Counted from the first letter of the stretch, positions 47,774 through 58,437 are shown. The stretch: DNA of 64,000 nt from an uncultured Clostridium sp. (GCA_902490335.1 CABUDL010000006.1:1-64000); one strand, 5' to 3'. Numbers and translations: made by a program. Notes: generated by a model not told the origin, from the letters alone.

Positions 47774-48869
47774 TCTTCACCCTCACTGGCAGTACGAGGA
47801 AGAGGAAGCTTTCCCCTTCCAGCGGCATCACGCGCATCGGAGACAGCGCGCCGTTGATTTCCATTTTGATCATATCACAGTCGGACGCTTTGAGCGCATC
47901 CAACAGGTATTTGTTGTTAAAGCCCATGCTGACCGGCTCTCCGGTCATCTCGCACTCCACCTCATCGTGCGCTTTTCCCATGGTGGTCGAGCAGTTGAGC
48001 TGAACGGTCTGTTCCGTAACTGCCAGTCGGATCGGACTACGCAGACGGTCAGAGATGAGCAGCGAGGTCCTTTCCACCGCGTCGGTCAGACTGCGTGTGT
48101 TGACCTTGACGGTCGTCTTGCTCAATTTCGGGATGGCAGCGTTGTAATCGAGGAAATCGCCCTCCAGCAGGCGGGATACCACATAGTATCCTCCGATGCG
48201 GAAGACGATATGTTTGCTGGAAACCACCAGGTAAACCTCTTCCTCCTCTTCCTTGAGTAGCTTGGAAATTTCAGAGAGCGTCTTGCCCGGTACGATGAAT
48301 TGGGTGGTCAGGTCGGATACGATCGGCTCACGGCGCAGCGCCAAACGGTAGCCGTCCACCGAAACCAAAGTGACGCAGGAATCCTTGATGTCAAACAGCG
48401 AGCCGGTATGGACCGGTTTCGAGTCGGTGGTCGCAATCGCAAAGAGGGTCTGGTCGATCATCGACTTGAGAACGCCCTGCTTGAGGACCAGATCGGATTG
48501 CTGCTGTACATTGGGCAGCTCCGGGTATTCCTCTGCGCTCAAGCCCGGGATGGTAAATTCCGATGCGCCGCCGCGGATGATGGCAAGGAACCGTTCATCC
48601 GAAAGGATGCTGACCGTTTCTCCGGGAATGCGTCGGATGATGTCCAGCAAAAGTCTGGCAGAAAGAACCAGTTCCCCTGCCTGTTCTGTTTTCGATTCAA
48701 TGGTGGTGACGATCCCAAGCTCCAGGTCGTAGCCGGTCAACTGAAGGGTTCCGTCCTCTGCTTTGAGCAGGATTCCTTCCAGAGCTGGTATCGGGGATTT
48801 GGCGCAGACTGCGCGGGAAACATTTGACACTGCTTCTACCAGCAGGTCCTTTTGGCAGATGATTTTCAT
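47763..48869 (-). CDS. dnaN: DNA polymerase III beta sliding clamp
   Basis: 368 residues with the three repeated clamp domains. The C-terminal pocket ends [18 protein letters not shown], the beta-clamp terminus. It forms the dimeric ring that holds polymerase on DNA. ATG at 48869 is preferred because AAGGAGG lies 12 bases upstream; the ATG at 48881 overlaps that site. Confidence 0.96.
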   Translation of the reverse strand: MKIICQKDLLVEAVSNVSRAVCAKSPIPALEGILLKAEDGTLQLTGYDLELGIVTTIESKTEQAGELVLSARLLLDIIRRIPGETVSILSDERFLAIIRGGASEFTIPGLSAEEYPELPNVQQQSDLVLKQGVLKSMIDQTLFAIATTDSKPVHTGSLFDIKDSCVTLVSVDGYRLALRREPIVSDLTTQFIVPGKTLSEISKLLKEEEEEVYLVVSSKHIVFRIGGYYVVSRLLEGDFLDYNAAIPKLSKTTVKVNTRSLTDAVERTSLLISDRLRSPIRLAVTEQTVQLNCSTTMGKAHDEVECEMTGEPVSMGFNNKYLLDALKASDCDMIKMEINGALSPMRVMPLEGESFLFLVLPVRVKNDD

Positions 48870-49540
48870 AGGGTAGGACATCCTCCTTTTTGATCTTATC
48901 AGACCTATTATATCATAATTTTAAAAAAGTTTCATTTTGACTTGCTTTAGAAGATTTATAAAAGGGAAATAAGGGTGTGTGTCTGGCAAAGACAGTAAAA
49001 TAATTTGAATCGGAATATTTTTTCTGATTGCTTTGAGGGAAATGTGTTTTGTCTTTTTTGAGGAGATATGCGTATCCTGGTGGAGTGAAACAAGCAATGG
49101 AAGAGGATTTCAAAAGATGGATTTGCATAAAAGTAAAAATTGCAGGAAAGGAATAAAAGAAAGAGAAGTATAAAAATAGTAGTAGTAGTAGAGGCTGTGG
49201 ATTTGTGAAAAAATCAAACAAATCGCACAAACACGCGAAAAAAAGAATTGCACTGGACGGGAAAGGCGGTTTTAAAAAATGTGAAAAAGTGAAGAGGGAA
49301 AAACAGTGCGGGTAAAGTGGTTGAAAAAATAGTGGAAACTGTTGAAAATGCGTGGAGATAGCGGTGAGATAACATGGAGGACAGGAACGAGAAACAGAAA
49401 TATAGGGAATCTGTGAAAATAGAGAATGTGGAATTCGGGAAAAGGGAGGAGGGGACTCCTGAAAAAAGGGGCGAGGAACAATTTTTCCCCACCCCTAATC
49501 AAATTCCTGCCGGATGATTTTGTGGAAAAATCACTGCAGA
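48870..49540. other. oriC: Origin region: DnaA-box-like sites, TAG trinucleotide array and AT-rich unwinding tract
   Basis: The dnaN-dnaA gap is AT-rich with strong purine bias on the plus strand and no gene. Five consecutive TAG triplets lie at 49177-49191, then AGGC, then TGTGGATTT (49196-49204, 7 of 9 to the DnaA box). An 8-of-9 box TGTGGAAAA lies at 49521-49529, and weaker TGTG-A sites lie near 49417 and 49428. The order box, short GC step, trinucleotides, AT-rich DNA towards dnaN matches the basal unwinding system described for Bacillus oriC. Confidence 0.7.
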
Positions 49541-50929
49541 TTATGCGTCGCGGATATTTTTGATGATGTCCTCAACGGTTTCTTTATATTTAGTGTCCTG
49601 CTTCATGTTTTTGACCACCTGTCCGGTTGCATAAACAACGGTGGAGTGGTCTCTGCCGCCAAATTCATTTCCGATGGCTGCCATCGACATCTGGGTGATT
49701 TCGCGGATGACATACATGGCAATCTGACGGGCGTTGGAAATCTGGGAGGAGCGCTTGGAAGAACGGATGTCCTCGGCGCTGACTCCAAAGGTTCGGCCGA
49801 CCTCAGAAATGATCCGTTCCACGGTGACGGGAATCGGCTGATTATCGGTCAGGATTTCGCGGATCGCACTTTGTGCAAGCAGGATGGATGGAGGGGTCTG
49901 TGCCAATTTATTGTAGGCGTTGAGCTTCTTGACGACCCCTTCCAGCTGGCGAATGTTATTTTTGACGTGGTTGGCAATGTATTCCTCCACGACGTTTGGA
50001 ATCTCCAGGTCCAGCAATTCGGCTTTGCGCTTGATGATGGCAATCCGAGTTTCAAAATCCGGTGGCTGGATGTCGGCAATCAATCCCCATTCAAAGCGGG
50101 TGCGCAGACGTTCTTCCAGCGTTTTGATCTCCTTGGGAGGTCGGTCCGAAGTCAGAACAATCTGTTTGCCTGCCTGATACAGCGAATTGAAGGTGTGGAA
50201 AAATTCCTCCTGTGTGCTCTCCTTGCCGCCGATGAATTGGATGTCGTCGACCAGCAGAACGTCCGCCTGGCGGTATTTATCGTGAAATTCCTTGGTGGAT
50301 TCGGCGCCGATTGCTGCAATCAGCTCATTGGTAAACTCTTCGCCTTTTACATAAATGACATTGGTGTTGGGGCGGTTTTCTTTGATTTCCGCAGCAATGG
50401 CATATAACAGATGGGTTTTGCCTAAGCCGGAACCGCCGTAGATGAACAGCGGGTTGTAGGCATTGGCAGGGTTCTGCGCAACGGCGCGGCAGGCTGCCTG
50501 TGCAAATTTGTTGGAGCTGCCTACAATAAAGGTGGAGAAGGTGTATTCATATTCTCCGCCCTGGCTGTTCATGTCGATCTCTTCCTGACTGTAGGAGGGC
50601 AAAACCGGAGAAGCAGAGGAGGTCTGCACCGAAGCGGTGCCCTCCGCCCGGTCGGATTGACCGGAGGTTTCACAGCGAATTTCGATCTGTACCGGAAAAC
50701 CAACCACCGCTTCAAAGGCGCGGTTGAGCAGACCGAGGTACTTTTCTTCCACGATCTTCTTCATAAATTCAGCTTTGATGAACAGCACGGCGGTGTTTCC
50801 GTCGAAGCTTACCGGCTCCAGACTTTTGATCCAGACCTGATAGGCAATCTCCGACAGCTCATGTGAGTCGATCACATATTGTCGCGTGTATTCCTTGACC
50901 ATTTCAAATAATTCCTTAAACGATTCCAT
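49541..50929 (-). CDS. dnaA: Chromosomal replication initiator DnaA
   Basis: 462 residues from ATG 50929 (AAGGGG upstream). Domain I (1-~85) is followed by a short Ser/Gln-rich linker. The AAA+ domain has Walker A YGGSGLGKTH (~158) and Walker B VLLVDDIQFIGG. The C-terminal DNA-binding domain ends with EFGGRDHSTVVYATGQV, the DnaA-box-reading helix. It binds DnaA boxes and opens the origin with ATP. Confidence 0.97.
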   Translation of the reverse strand: MESFKELFEMVKEYTRQYVIDSHELSEIAYQVWIKSLEPVSFDGNTAVLFIKAEFMKKIVEEKYLGLLNRAFEAVVGFPVQIEIRCETSGQSDRAEGTASVQTSSASPVLPSYSQEEIDMNSQGGEYEYTFSTFIVGSSNKFAQAACRAVAQNPANAYNPLFIYGGSGLGKTHLLYAIAAEIKENRPNTNVIYVKGEEFTNELIAAIGAESTKEFHDKYRQADVLLVDDIQFIGGKESTQEEFFHTFNSLYQAGKQIVLTSDRPPKEIKTLEERLRTRFEWGLIADIQPPDFETRIAIIKRKAELLDLEIPNVVEEYIANHVKNNIRQLEGVVKKLNAYNKLAQTPPSILLAQSAIREILTDNQPIPVTVERIISEVGRTFGVSAEDIRSSKRSSQISNARQIAMYVIREITQMSMAAIGNEFGGRDHSTVVYATGQVVKNMKQDTKYKETVEDIIKNIRDA

Positions 50930-51519
50930 AGCTCGGTCCCCTTCTTGATTGATCAAAACCGCGTCCTTCTGCAAAAAGCCTGTCCTTGCCGATGCTCCCA
51001 AATCACGGCAGGGATTCTTGGATGCAGGCGCAGATAGGAAAACCCCCGCCAAAACATTGCAGGGGGTGAATAAATATGCGGTTCTGTTTCACAGCCTTGA
51101 ATTGGATTCCACAATCAATCCACAGACCCGCCAACAAACTTTCCGCATAGAGCGAATGGGTGGTTGGGAGATTGTGAAAATAAGTGGAAAGGATTTGGAA
51201 AACAATTTTTCAACGACTTTTACACACAATATTTTAACACAAAAAAGAGGGCGATTTCAAGAGCTTTCAACCGTTTTTAACGGGTAATCCTAAACAGATT
51301 ACAGCGGAAATTTTTGGGAGTTTTTATGGACAGCGCCAAAAGCAGAAAACGGCAGGAAAGGAAAAACAGAAATCGGGACTGATCAAAATCGGAAAAAAGG
51401 GGGTGAAACACAGTCGTTTTATACCACCCTTGCAGCCGATGCACGGCAAAAAGGAGGGAAGAAAAGGGATGGAGAGAAAATATTTCGGAAATTTAAAGGG
51501 GAGAAACCCTGTGATTCTC
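50930..51519. other. dnaA-rpmH gap with further DnaA-box-like sites
   Basis: About 590 bp before the rpmH promoter, with no gene. CAATCCACA (51116-51124) and TTTTACACA (51218-51226) each match the DnaA box at 7 of 9 positions. The tract 51180-51250 is AT-rich. This may be a second origin subregion or sites for dnaA autoregulation. The dnaA promoter must lie here but could not be fixed with confidence. Confidence 0.5.
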
Positions 51520-51548
51520 TTGACTTTTGCGGCTTTTTTGTCTATAAT
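51520..51548 (+). promoter_or_regulatory. Promoter of rpmH
   Basis: TTGACT (51520-51525), 17-bp spacer, TATAAT (51543-51548). Confidence 0.85.
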
Positions 51549-51589
51549 TCTATTCTGTAAGGTTTCGTCTTGAAGGGAGGTCGAGAAGA

Positions 51590-51724
51590 ATGATCAGAAC
51601 CTATCAGCCAAAGAAGCTGCAGAGAAAGAAAGAGCACGGCTTCAGAAAGAGAATGGCTACCAAAAATGGCCGCAAAGTTCTCGCACGCAGAAGAGCAAAA
51701 GGCAGAAAGCAGCTGAGCTACTAA
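51590..51724 (+). CDS. rpmH: Ribosomal protein bL34
   Basis: 44 residues, strongly basic: [20 protein letters not shown] onwards, ending in LSY. It is a small 50S protein. GAAGGGAGG lies nine bases before the ATG. It is first in the rightward origin operon, its usual place beside dnaA. Confidence 0.97.
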   Translation: MIRTYQPKKLQRKKEHGFRKRMATKNGRKVLARRRAKGRKQLSY

Positions 51725-51863
51725 TCGCTGTTTGACAAAGCAGACCGGAGCCGCCGGGCGGCACTGGTTGCATTTTTAGGGGAATGACGGTTTTTATAAA
51801 CCGGTAGGAGACAGGGGCAGGCTCTGTTTATTCTGCCTTCCACCTTTCATTCCAGAATAAGCA

Positions 51864-51896
51864 GGCCACTTATCCCGATAAGTGGTCTTTCTTTTT
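51864..51896 (+). terminator. Attenuator/terminator between rpmH and rnpA
   Basis: An 11-bp stem GGCCACTTATC/GATAAGTGGTC (51864-51874 with 51877-51887) followed by TTTCTTTTT. Partial termination would give much more L34 mRNA than rnpA mRNA. Confidence 0.75.
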
Positions 51897-51922
51897 ATCT
51901 ATTGCAGGATGGAGGAGACGCT

Positions 51923-52366
51923 TTGAATAAAAAGACTACCTTAAAGCTCAACAGAGATTTCCGGCGCCTTTATTATAAAGGAAGCAGCGCTGTCCATCCG
52001 TTGATCGTCACCTATGCCAGCAAAAATCGCCTGGGCTACAACCGCATCGGCATCACCGTCACCAAAAAAATCGGGAAGGCAGTCTGCCGCAATCGCTGTA
52101 AGAGGATCATACGAGCGGCGTTTGCTCAGGTGAACACCCAGATCGAGCAGGGATGGGATTTTGTGTTTGTTGCAAGGATGAAAACACCGCAGGCAAAGTC
52201 GACTGAACTGGAACCGGTCCTTAAAAAACAAATCCAGAGCCTTACAAGACCGGACAAGTCCAAAGCAAATGCCAATTCGGCAAAAGCAAAGGGACGATCA
52301 CCCAAAAAGAATCTGCCCAAAGGGCAGAAGGCTTCCGAACACAGGGGAGCTGCAAGAGAACCATAA
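51923..52366 (+). CDS. rnpA: Ribonuclease P protein component
   Basis: 147 residues from a TTG at 51923 with GGAGGA close upstream. The RNR motif RNRCKRIIRAAF and the N-terminal LNRDFRRLYYKG segment are conserved. Residues ~112-147 form a basic Lys/Ser/Ala-rich tail longer than in most RnpA proteins. It is the protein subunit that helps RNase P RNA cut the 5' leaders of tRNAs. Confidence 0.93.
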   Translation: MNKKTTLKLNRDFRRLYYKGSSAVHPLIVTYASKNRLGYNRIGITVTKKIGKAVCRNRCKRIIRAAFAQVNTQIEQGWDFVFVARMKTPQAKSTELEPVLKKQIQSLTRPDKSKANANSAKAKGRSPKKNLPKGQKASEHRGAAREP

Positions 52367-52421
52367 GGGAAAGACAAAGGATGTATTATAAGGAAGGAAA
52401 GCAGAGGGAGGCGTCGGCAGC

Positions 52422-52655
52422 ATGATCAAACGACTGATGCTTTTGCTGATTCGCTTTTACCAAAAGGCGATCTCACCCCTTTTTCCGCCGCGGTGCCGCT
52501 TTTATCCGACCTGTTCCGCCTATGCCTTTACCGCCATCGAGCGGTTTGGCGCGCTGCGGGGCGGTTATCTTGCGCTGCGGCGCATCTTGAAATGTCACCC
52601 GTTTCACCCCGGAGGCTATGATCCGGTGCCCGAAAAATGGAGAGAGGACAGATAA
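52422..52655 (+). CDS. yidD: Membrane protein insertion efficiency factor YidD
   Basis: 77 residues. The signature [33 protein letters not shown] is intact, including the three cysteines. It is a membrane-associated helper of YidC. Its position between rnpA and yidC is canonical. Confidence 0.94.
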   Translation: MIKRLMLLLIRFYQKAISPLFPPRCRFYPTCSAYAFTAIERFGALRGGYLALRRILKCHPFHPGGYDPVPEKWREDR

Positions 52656-52777
52656 TACCGACCTTTACCAGAAATGTCCTGCTGGGCACAAAAGAAGTCG
52701 CGCTGTAAAAAAAGTTGCAGGCGCGCAGCATCCGTGCGAAAGGTTTTGCAGCATGGGTGCAGAATTGGAGGTTTTCG

Positions 52778-53818
52778 ATGTATATTCTTGGTTACCCGCT
52801 AGGGCTTATTATGCGGCTGCTGTACAATCTGCTGCACAGCTACGGCTGGTCGCTGATCCTGTTTACCCTGTTAATCAAGCTGGTAATGGTGCCGCTGTCC
52901 ATCAAGCAGCAGAAATCTTCTGCTAAGATTGCAGCAATCCAGCCGCAGATGCAGGAAATCCAGAAGATGTACGCAAAGAACCAGCAGAAGATGAATGAAG
53001 AGATGCAGAAGCTCTATGAGCGTGAGAAGTACAATCCGGCAGGCGGATGTCTCCCGATGCTGATCACCTTCCTGGTTTTGTTTGGACTCATCGACGTTAT
53101 CTACAACCCGATGCGCCACATCCTGGGTATGAGCAACGAAGTGATTGCACAGGCAACAGAGATTCTCAAGGGCTTGGGAATCGCATTCAGCCAGTATTCG
53201 CCGCAGACGGCAATCATCTCTTCGGTACAGGCAAATCCTGAGGCATATTCCGCCATGGGAGCCGACTTTATCAACGCAGTTCAGTCGTTCAACCTGAACT
53301 TTTTAGGCATCAACCTGGGCGAAACACCTTCGTTTGGAATGAACGTTTTGATGCTGATCCCGATTCTGTCCGGTGTGACCGCCTTTGCAGTTTCCTGGAT
53401 TTCGATGAAGATCAATCCGGCGGCAATGGAAGGTCCGGGAGCCGGCACCATGAAGGTCATGATGTTTGTTTCCCCGCTGATGTCGCTGTACATCGCATTC
53501 CAGGTGCCGGCAGGCGTTGGTATGTACTGGATTTTGTCCAACCTGTTTATGATGGGACAGACCTTGATCCTCAACAAGTTCTATAATCCGCGTGAGATGG
53601 CAGAAAAAGCCAAACGGGAAGCGGAAGAACGCAGAGAAAAGGAACGCCTGGAAAGAATTGAGGCAAAGAAAAAGGCGCGCAGCGGCGACGCACAGGCACA
53701 GGCGCGCGCAAAGAGTCAGAAAGAAATCAATCGTCAGAAGCTGGCAGCGGCAAGAAAGGCAGACGCAGAAAAATACGGCGATGTCTACACCGATGTGACC
53801 GACGACGATTTGGAATAA
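52778..53818 (+). CDS. yidC: Membrane protein insertase YidC/Oxa1 (SpoIIIJ type)
   Basis: 346 residues. Five membrane segments are visible. The first cytoplasmic loop (~50-85) is helical and charged, as expected. The groove residue usually arginine (R73 in B. subtilis SpoIIIJ) is lysine here, K34 in LLIKLVMVPL. No lipobox is present at the N terminus. The C-terminal tail (~275-346) is long, basic and Lys/Ala/Arg-rich, consistent with ribosome contact. TTGGAGGT lies just before ATG 52778. Confidence 0.94.
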   Translation: MYILGYPLGLIMRLLYNLLHSYGWSLILFTLLIKLVMVPLSIKQQKSSAKIAAIQPQMQEIQKMYAKNQQKMNEEMQKLYEREKYNPAGGCLPMLITFLVLFGLIDVIYNPMRHILGMSNEVIAQATEILKGLGIAFSQYSPQTAIISSVQANPEAYSAMGADFINAVQSFNLNFLGINLGETPSFGMNVLMLIPILSGVTAFAVSWISMKINPAAMEGPGAGTMKVMMFVSPLMSLYIAFQVPAGVGMYWILSNLFMMGQTLILNKFYNPREMAEKAKREAEERREKERLERIEAKKKARSGDAQAQARAKSQKEINRQKLAAARKADAEKYGDVYTDVTDDDLE

Positions 53819-53857
53819 GGGTAGGATTTTTCACTGATTATCAGAGGAGGTGTCAGT

Positions 53858-54814
53858 TTGAAAGAGATCATTACAACCGGTAAAACGGTGGATCTTGCAA
53901 TTGAAGAGGCGTGCAGACAGTTGCAGACGGCAAGGGAACAGGTAGAGTTTGAAATCATCGACCTGCCGAAAAAAGGATTGTTCGGACTGAAAACATATCC
54001 GGCAAAGGTCCGCGTTTTTGTAAAGGAAAATAAAGAGGAGATGGCAGTGGAATACATCACTGCTGTTCTGAAGGCGATGGGTGCGCAGGACTTTACCGCA
54101 GAGGCAAACCGCGACGGAGAGAACCTGAACATCACCCTGAAAGGCGACGATCTGGGCTTTGTAATCGGCAGACGCGGCGAAACCATCGACGCAATCCAGT
54201 ATCTGGCAAGCCTGGCGGTCAACCGTCTGGACGGTGATTATATGAGAATCACCATCGACAGCGGCAACTTCCGTGAAAAACGGGAAAAGACCCTGGAATC
54301 GCTGGCAAGACGTCTGGCTCGCAACGTGGTCAAGAGCGGTCGCAGCATGACTTTGGAGCCGATGAACCCATACGAGAGAAGAATCATCCATGCAACGGTG
54401 GCAACCGTAGAGGGCGCTACCTCTTCCTCCATCGGAGAAGAGCCGAACAGAAGGGTCGTCATCAGCTCCACCAATCCGGTCAAAAAGTACAACAACAATT
54501 ATAAGGGCAAGAAAAAGCCTTATAACAACGGAAAAGGCGGCTACCGCCAGAACTCCCGCCGTCCGCAGGGCGAAGGAAAGAACCAGGACGGTCAGGAAAA
54601 GAAACCGTATGTCTTCCGTCCAAACAACAACGGCAAGGACGAAGGCGGAGAAAACCGCAGACGTCCGCCAAGACAGAACTCCTATAACAAGGAAAGACGT
54701 TTTGAGGAAAAGCCGGCGGCATCCAACGAGAACATCCGCAGCGAGGTACCGCGCAGCACTGCTCCAAGCGAGGCGCAGGACAAGCCGTTGTACGCAAAGA
54801 TTGATCTGGAATAA
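53858..54814 (+). CDS. jag: Jag/KhpB RNA-binding protein
   Basis: 318 residues from a TTG with GAGGAGGT seven bases upstream. A Jag N-terminal domain (1-~50) is followed by a KH domain with FVIGRRGETIDAIQYL (~100) and an R3H domain with ERRIIHATVA. The last ~100 residues are an Asn/Lys/Arg/Gly-rich basic tail not found in short homologues and likely to be disordered. KhpB-type proteins bind RNA and influence division and cell shape. Confidence 0.92.
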   Translation: MKEIITTGKTVDLAIEEACRQLQTAREQVEFEIIDLPKKGLFGLKTYPAKVRVFVKENKEEMAVEYITAVLKAMGAQDFTAEANRDGENLNITLKGDDLGFVIGRRGETIDAIQYLASLAVNRLDGDYMRITIDSGNFREKREKTLESLARRLARNVVKSGRSMTLEPMNPYERRIIHATVATVEGATSSSIGEEPNRRVVISSTNPVKKYNNNYKGKKKPYNNGKGGYRQNSRRPQGEGKNQDGQEKKPYVFRPNNNGKDEGGENRRRPPRQNSYNKERRFEEKPAASNENIRSEVPRSTAPSEAQDKPLYAKIDLE

Positions 54815-54827
54815 GCAAAAACAAGAT

Positions 54828-54862
54828 AAAAAAACAGCAGCCATGCGGCTGCTGTTTTTTTA
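54828..54862 (+). terminator. Terminator of the rpmH-jag operon
   Basis: Stem AACAGCAGCC/GGCTGCTGTT (54833-54842 with 54847-54856), then TTTTT; A-tract upstream. Confidence 0.9.
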
Positions 54863-55042
54863 TCTTGCAGGCAATTTTGTTTGCACGGCAGGAAAAGAGA
54901 AACAAAGGGAAAAAGACTGCATAAAAACTTTATTCTTTGCCGCTTTTTTGCTATAATATAAATACCTATGGATAAATTTGAGGGACCGCAGGGGATGCGG
55001 TCGGAATGTAGAATTGGTTTAGTGAGAAAGGAAGGACCGACC

Positions 55043-56422
55043 ATGAACAGCACAATGGCTCAAGATACGATCGCGGCGATTTCCACGCCGGTTGCGGCAG
55101 GAGGAATCGGGATGGTGCGGGTGTCCGGTCCAGATGCCCTGAAGGTAGTGGACAGGGTATTTACAGCGGTTTCGGGCAAGAAGGCAAAGGATACGCCCGG
55201 GTACCGCGGTCTGTTTGGCAGAGTGCATGACGGGCAGGGGGAGATTGATGAAGCGGTGGTATTTGTTTACCGCGCACCCAAAAGCTACACCGGAGAGGAT
55301 GTGGCAGAAATCTGCTGCCACGGCGGAATCTATCTGGTACAGCGCACCCTGAGAGCCTGTTTGAACGCAGGAGCCAGAGCAGCGCAGGCGGGGGAATTTA
55401 CCCGTCGTGCGTTCCTCAACGGCAAAATGAACCTGACACAGGCGGAGGCGGTGGCAGACCTGATTGCCGCACAGGGTCAGCAGAGCGCACAGGCGGCGCT
55501 GCAAGCCCGCGACGGAGCCATCTTTCGGAGAATCCATCAGGTGGTGGAAAAGCTGCTGGGCGTTTCCTCTGCGCTGGCTGCGTGGGTGGACTATCCTGAC
55601 GAGGACATCGACGAGGTTTCCGACGAAAATCTGCGCGCCAGTGTTTATGAAATCTGCGGGATGCTGGAAGGGATTTTAAAGGGATATGACAACGGCAGAC
55701 TGTTGCGGGAAGGCATCAGCACCGTCATCGTCGGACGTCCCAACGTGGGAAAATCGACCTTGATGAACCTGCTCAGCGGGGAACAGAAGAGCATTGTGAC
55801 CCAGATTCCGGGAACGACCCGCGACATTGTGGAGGACACCATCCGCTTAGGGGAGGTTGTGCTGCATTTAGCTGACACAGCGGGACTGCGGGACACCGAT
55901 GACCCGGTGGAAAGGATGGGCGTGGAGCTTGCCAGAAAGCGCTTAAACAGCAGCTATCTGGTGCTGGCGGTGTTTGACAGCTCGGAGGAGCTTTCGGCGG
56001 CGGACCTGGAGCTGATTGAGAAAATCAAGGACCGTCCGGTGGTGGCAATCATCAACAAGAGCGACCTGCCGCGCAGAATCGACATCGAGAGGATACGGGA
56101 AAAGCTAGGACATCTGGTGCAGATTTCTGCCAGCGAGGGAGAAGGCGTACAGGCGCTGGAGCAGGAAATCTGCAGCCTGCTGAAGCTGGACCAGCTGGAC
56201 AGCTCGGCGGGTGTGATTGCAAATGAACGTCAACGCAGCTGTGTGGAAGAAGCGTGGAAAACGATGGAGCAGGCAAAGCAGGCGCTGGACGGCGGAGAAA
56301 CGCTGGATGCGGTGAATGTCTGCATCGACTCGGCAATCGACAGCCTGCTGGAGCTGACCGGTGAACGGGCATCCAATGCGGTCATCGACCAGGTCTTTGA
56401 ACGCTTCTGTGTGGGAAAATAA
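55043..56422 (+). CDS. mnmE: tRNA modification GTPase MnmE
   Basis: 459 residues. The N-terminal folate-binding domain (DTIAAISTPVAAGGIGMVRVSGP) is followed by the G domain with GRPNVGKSTLMN (G1), TTRDIVED, DTAGLRDTDD and NKSD. The C-terminal FCVGK is the conserved terminal cysteine motif. With MnmG it modifies U34 of certain tRNAs. AAGGAAGG precedes ATG 55043. A TATAAT at about 54951-54956 is the probable -10 element. Confidence 0.96.
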   Translation: MNSTMAQDTIAAISTPVAAGGIGMVRVSGPDALKVVDRVFTAVSGKKAKDTPGYRGLFGRVHDGQGEIDEAVVFVYRAPKSYTGEDVAEICCHGGIYLVQRTLRACLNAGARAAQAGEFTRRAFLNGKMNLTQAEAVADLIAAQGQQSAQAALQARDGAIFRRIHQVVEKLLGVSSALAAWVDYPDEDIDEVSDENLRASVYEICGMLEGILKGYDNGRLLREGISTVIVGRPNVGKSTLMNLLSGEQKSIVTQIPGTTRDIVEDTIRLGEVVLHLADTAGLRDTDDPVERMGVELARKRLNSSYLVLAVFDSSEELSAADLELIEKIKDRPVVAIINKSDLPRRIDIERIREKLGHLVQISASEGEGVQALEQEICSLLKLDQLDSSAGVIANERQRSCVEEAWKTMEQAKQALDGGETLDAVNVCIDSAIDSLLELTGERASNAVIDQVFERFCVGK

Positions 56423-56565
56423 CCGGATGGAATTCCTGTAAGAGGAAACAACAGGAAAAGGTTTGTTGAATGAAGCGGCTGCTTGCCGGATTGATAAGCC
56501 CGAAAGGAAAAATTTCAACAGACTCTGACCGACTTTTATAAAATATCGTTAAGGAGAAGCAATCT

Positions 56566-58437
56566 ATGGAATATTATATGGGGGAATATGAGGTTGCTGT
56601 CATCGGAGCGGGACACGCGGGCATCGAGGCAGCACTTGCTGCCGCTCGCCTGGGCGCAAAGACAGCAATCTTTACCATGTCCCTCGATGCAATCGGAAAT
56701 ATGCCCTGCAACCCGTCCATCGGAGGAACTGCCAAGGGACACTTGGTGCGGGAGATCGACGCGTTGGGTGGAGAGATGGGCAAGGCGGCGGATGCCACCT
56801 TTTTGCAGAGCCGGATGCTCAACAGGGGAAAAGGACCGGCGGTACACAGCCTGCGGGTGCAGTCCGACCGGGATGCCTACCATCGGGAGATGAAGCGCCG
56901 ACTGGAGCAGCAGGAGGGACTGGACATTATCCAGGCACAGGTGTGCGACCTGCGCACCGACGAAACCGGAGCTATCCGCGAGCTGGTGACCCAGCTGGGC
57001 GCGGTGTATCAGGTGCAGACGGCAATCATCTGCTCGGGAACCTTCCTGCACGGCAGAATCTATGTTGGGGACGTTTCCTATGAGAGCGGACCGGATGGAC
57101 TGCACGCAGCAGTCGGACTGAGCGAGGCGCTGGAGCGGTTGGGAATCGGGCTGCGCCGCTTTAAAACAGGAACGCCGGCGCGAGTCAGACGGGACAGCAT
57201 CGACTATTCCCAGCTGGAGGTGCAGGCGGGGGATGAACCAATCATCCCGTTCTCCTTTGAGACACCGCGGGAAGGATTAAAAAATCAGGTGGTCTGCCAC
57301 ATCGCCTACACCAACGAAAAGACCCATGAAATCATCCGGCAGAATATCCATCGCTCGCCGCTGTACGGCGGAATGATTGAAGGGGTGGGTCCGCGGTACT
57401 GCCCGAGCATCGAGGACAAGGTGATGCGTTTTTCCGAGAAGCCGCGCCACCAGTCGTTTGTGGAGCCGGTTGGACTGGATACCGAGGAGATGTATTTGCA
57501 GGGGTTGTCCTCCTCCTTGCCGGAGGATGTGCAGCTGCAAATCTACCGCTCCATCAAAGGATTTGAAAATATTAAAATCATGCGAAATGCCTATGCCATC
57601 GAGTATGACTGCATCGACCCGCTGGATTTAAAGGCAACGCTGGAATTTATCAAGGTGCCGGGATTATACGGAGCAGGGCAGTTCAACGGAACCTCCGGTT
57701 ATGAGGAGGCTGCGGCACAGGGACTGATTGCAGGCATCAACGCTGCACGCAGGGTGCAGGGCAAGGAACCGGTCATTTTGGACCGCGCTTCCAGCTATAT
57801 CGGGACGCTGATCGACGATCTGGTCACCAAAGGCTGCTCGGACCCGTACCGGATGATGACCAGCCGTTCAGAGTACCGCCTGCTGCTGCGCCAGGACAAC
57901 GCAGACCAGCGCTTGACACCATTGGGACACGAGCTGGGATTGATTGGGGAGGAACGCTGGCAGGCGTACCAGAACAAGCAGCAGCAGATTGCGCGGGAGA
58001 AAAAGCGAATTGAGAAGCTGACCTTTGGACCTTCGGAGGCGCTCAATCGGATGCTGGTGGAGAAGGGAACGGCTGCACTGGAAACCGGAGTCCATGCGTC
58101 CGACCTGATTCGCCGTCCGCAGCTGACCTATCAGGATTTGGCTCCGTTTGACACCGAGCGCCCGCTGCTTGCCGACGAGGTGACTGAGCAGGTGGAAATC
58201 CAAATCAAATATGAAGGCTACATCCAAAAGCAGCTGATGCAGGTCGAGCAGATGCGCAAGCTGGAAAGCCGTCTGCTGCCGGAGGACATCTGTTACGAGC
58301 AGGTGAGAGGACTGCGGTTGGAGGCAATCGAAAAATTGCAGCGGGTGCGCCCGTACAACATCGGACAGGCTTCCCGTATTTCAGGGGTCAGTCCGGCGGA
58401 TATTTCGGTGCTGCTGATCTATCTGAGCAGCCGATGA
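56566..58437 (+). CDS. mnmG: tRNA uridine-5-carboxymethylaminomethyl modification enzyme MnmG
   Basis: 623 residues. The FAD-binding motif [19 protein letters not shown] lies at the start, with [21 protein letters not shown] next to it. The C-terminal helical domain includes [19 protein letters not shown]. It is the FAD partner of MnmE. AAGGAG lies nine bases before the ATG. Typical length for the family. Confidence 0.97.
   Translation: MEYYMGEYEVAVIGAGHAGIEAALAAARLGAKTAIFTMSLDAIGNMPCNPSIGGTAKGHLVREIDALGGEMGKAADATFLQSRMLNRGKGPAVHSLRVQSDRDAYHREMKRRLEQQEGLDIIQAQVCDLRTDETGAIRELVTQLGAVYQVQTAIICSGTFLHGRIYVGDVSYESGPDGLHAAVGLSEALERLGIGLRRFKTGTPARVRRDSIDYSQLEVQAGDEPIIPFSFETPREGLKNQVVCHIAYTNEKTHEIIRQNIHRSPLYGGMIEGVGPRYCPSIEDKVMRFSEKPRHQSFVEPVGLDTEEMYLQGLSSSLPEDVQLQIYRSIKGFENIKIMRNAYAIEYDCIDPLDLKATLEFIKVPGLYGAGQFNGTSGYEEAAAQGLIAGINAARRVQGKEPVILDRASSYIGTLIDDLVTKGCSDPYRMMTSRSEYRLLLRQDNADQRLTPLGHELGLIGEERWQAYQNKQQQIAREKKRIEKLTFGPSEALNRMLVEKGTAALETGVHASDLIRRPQLTYQDLAPFDTERPLLADEVTEQVEIQIKYEGYIQKQLMQVEQMRKLESRLLPEDICYEQVRGLRLEAIEKLQRVRPYNIGQASRISGVSPADISVLLIYLSSR

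Noticed and set aside
49161..49176. Further trinucleotides (AAG, TAT, AAA) as an extension of the TAG array
   Set aside because: The register is lost and the sequence is simply A-rich. Only the five perfect TAG triplets are claimed.
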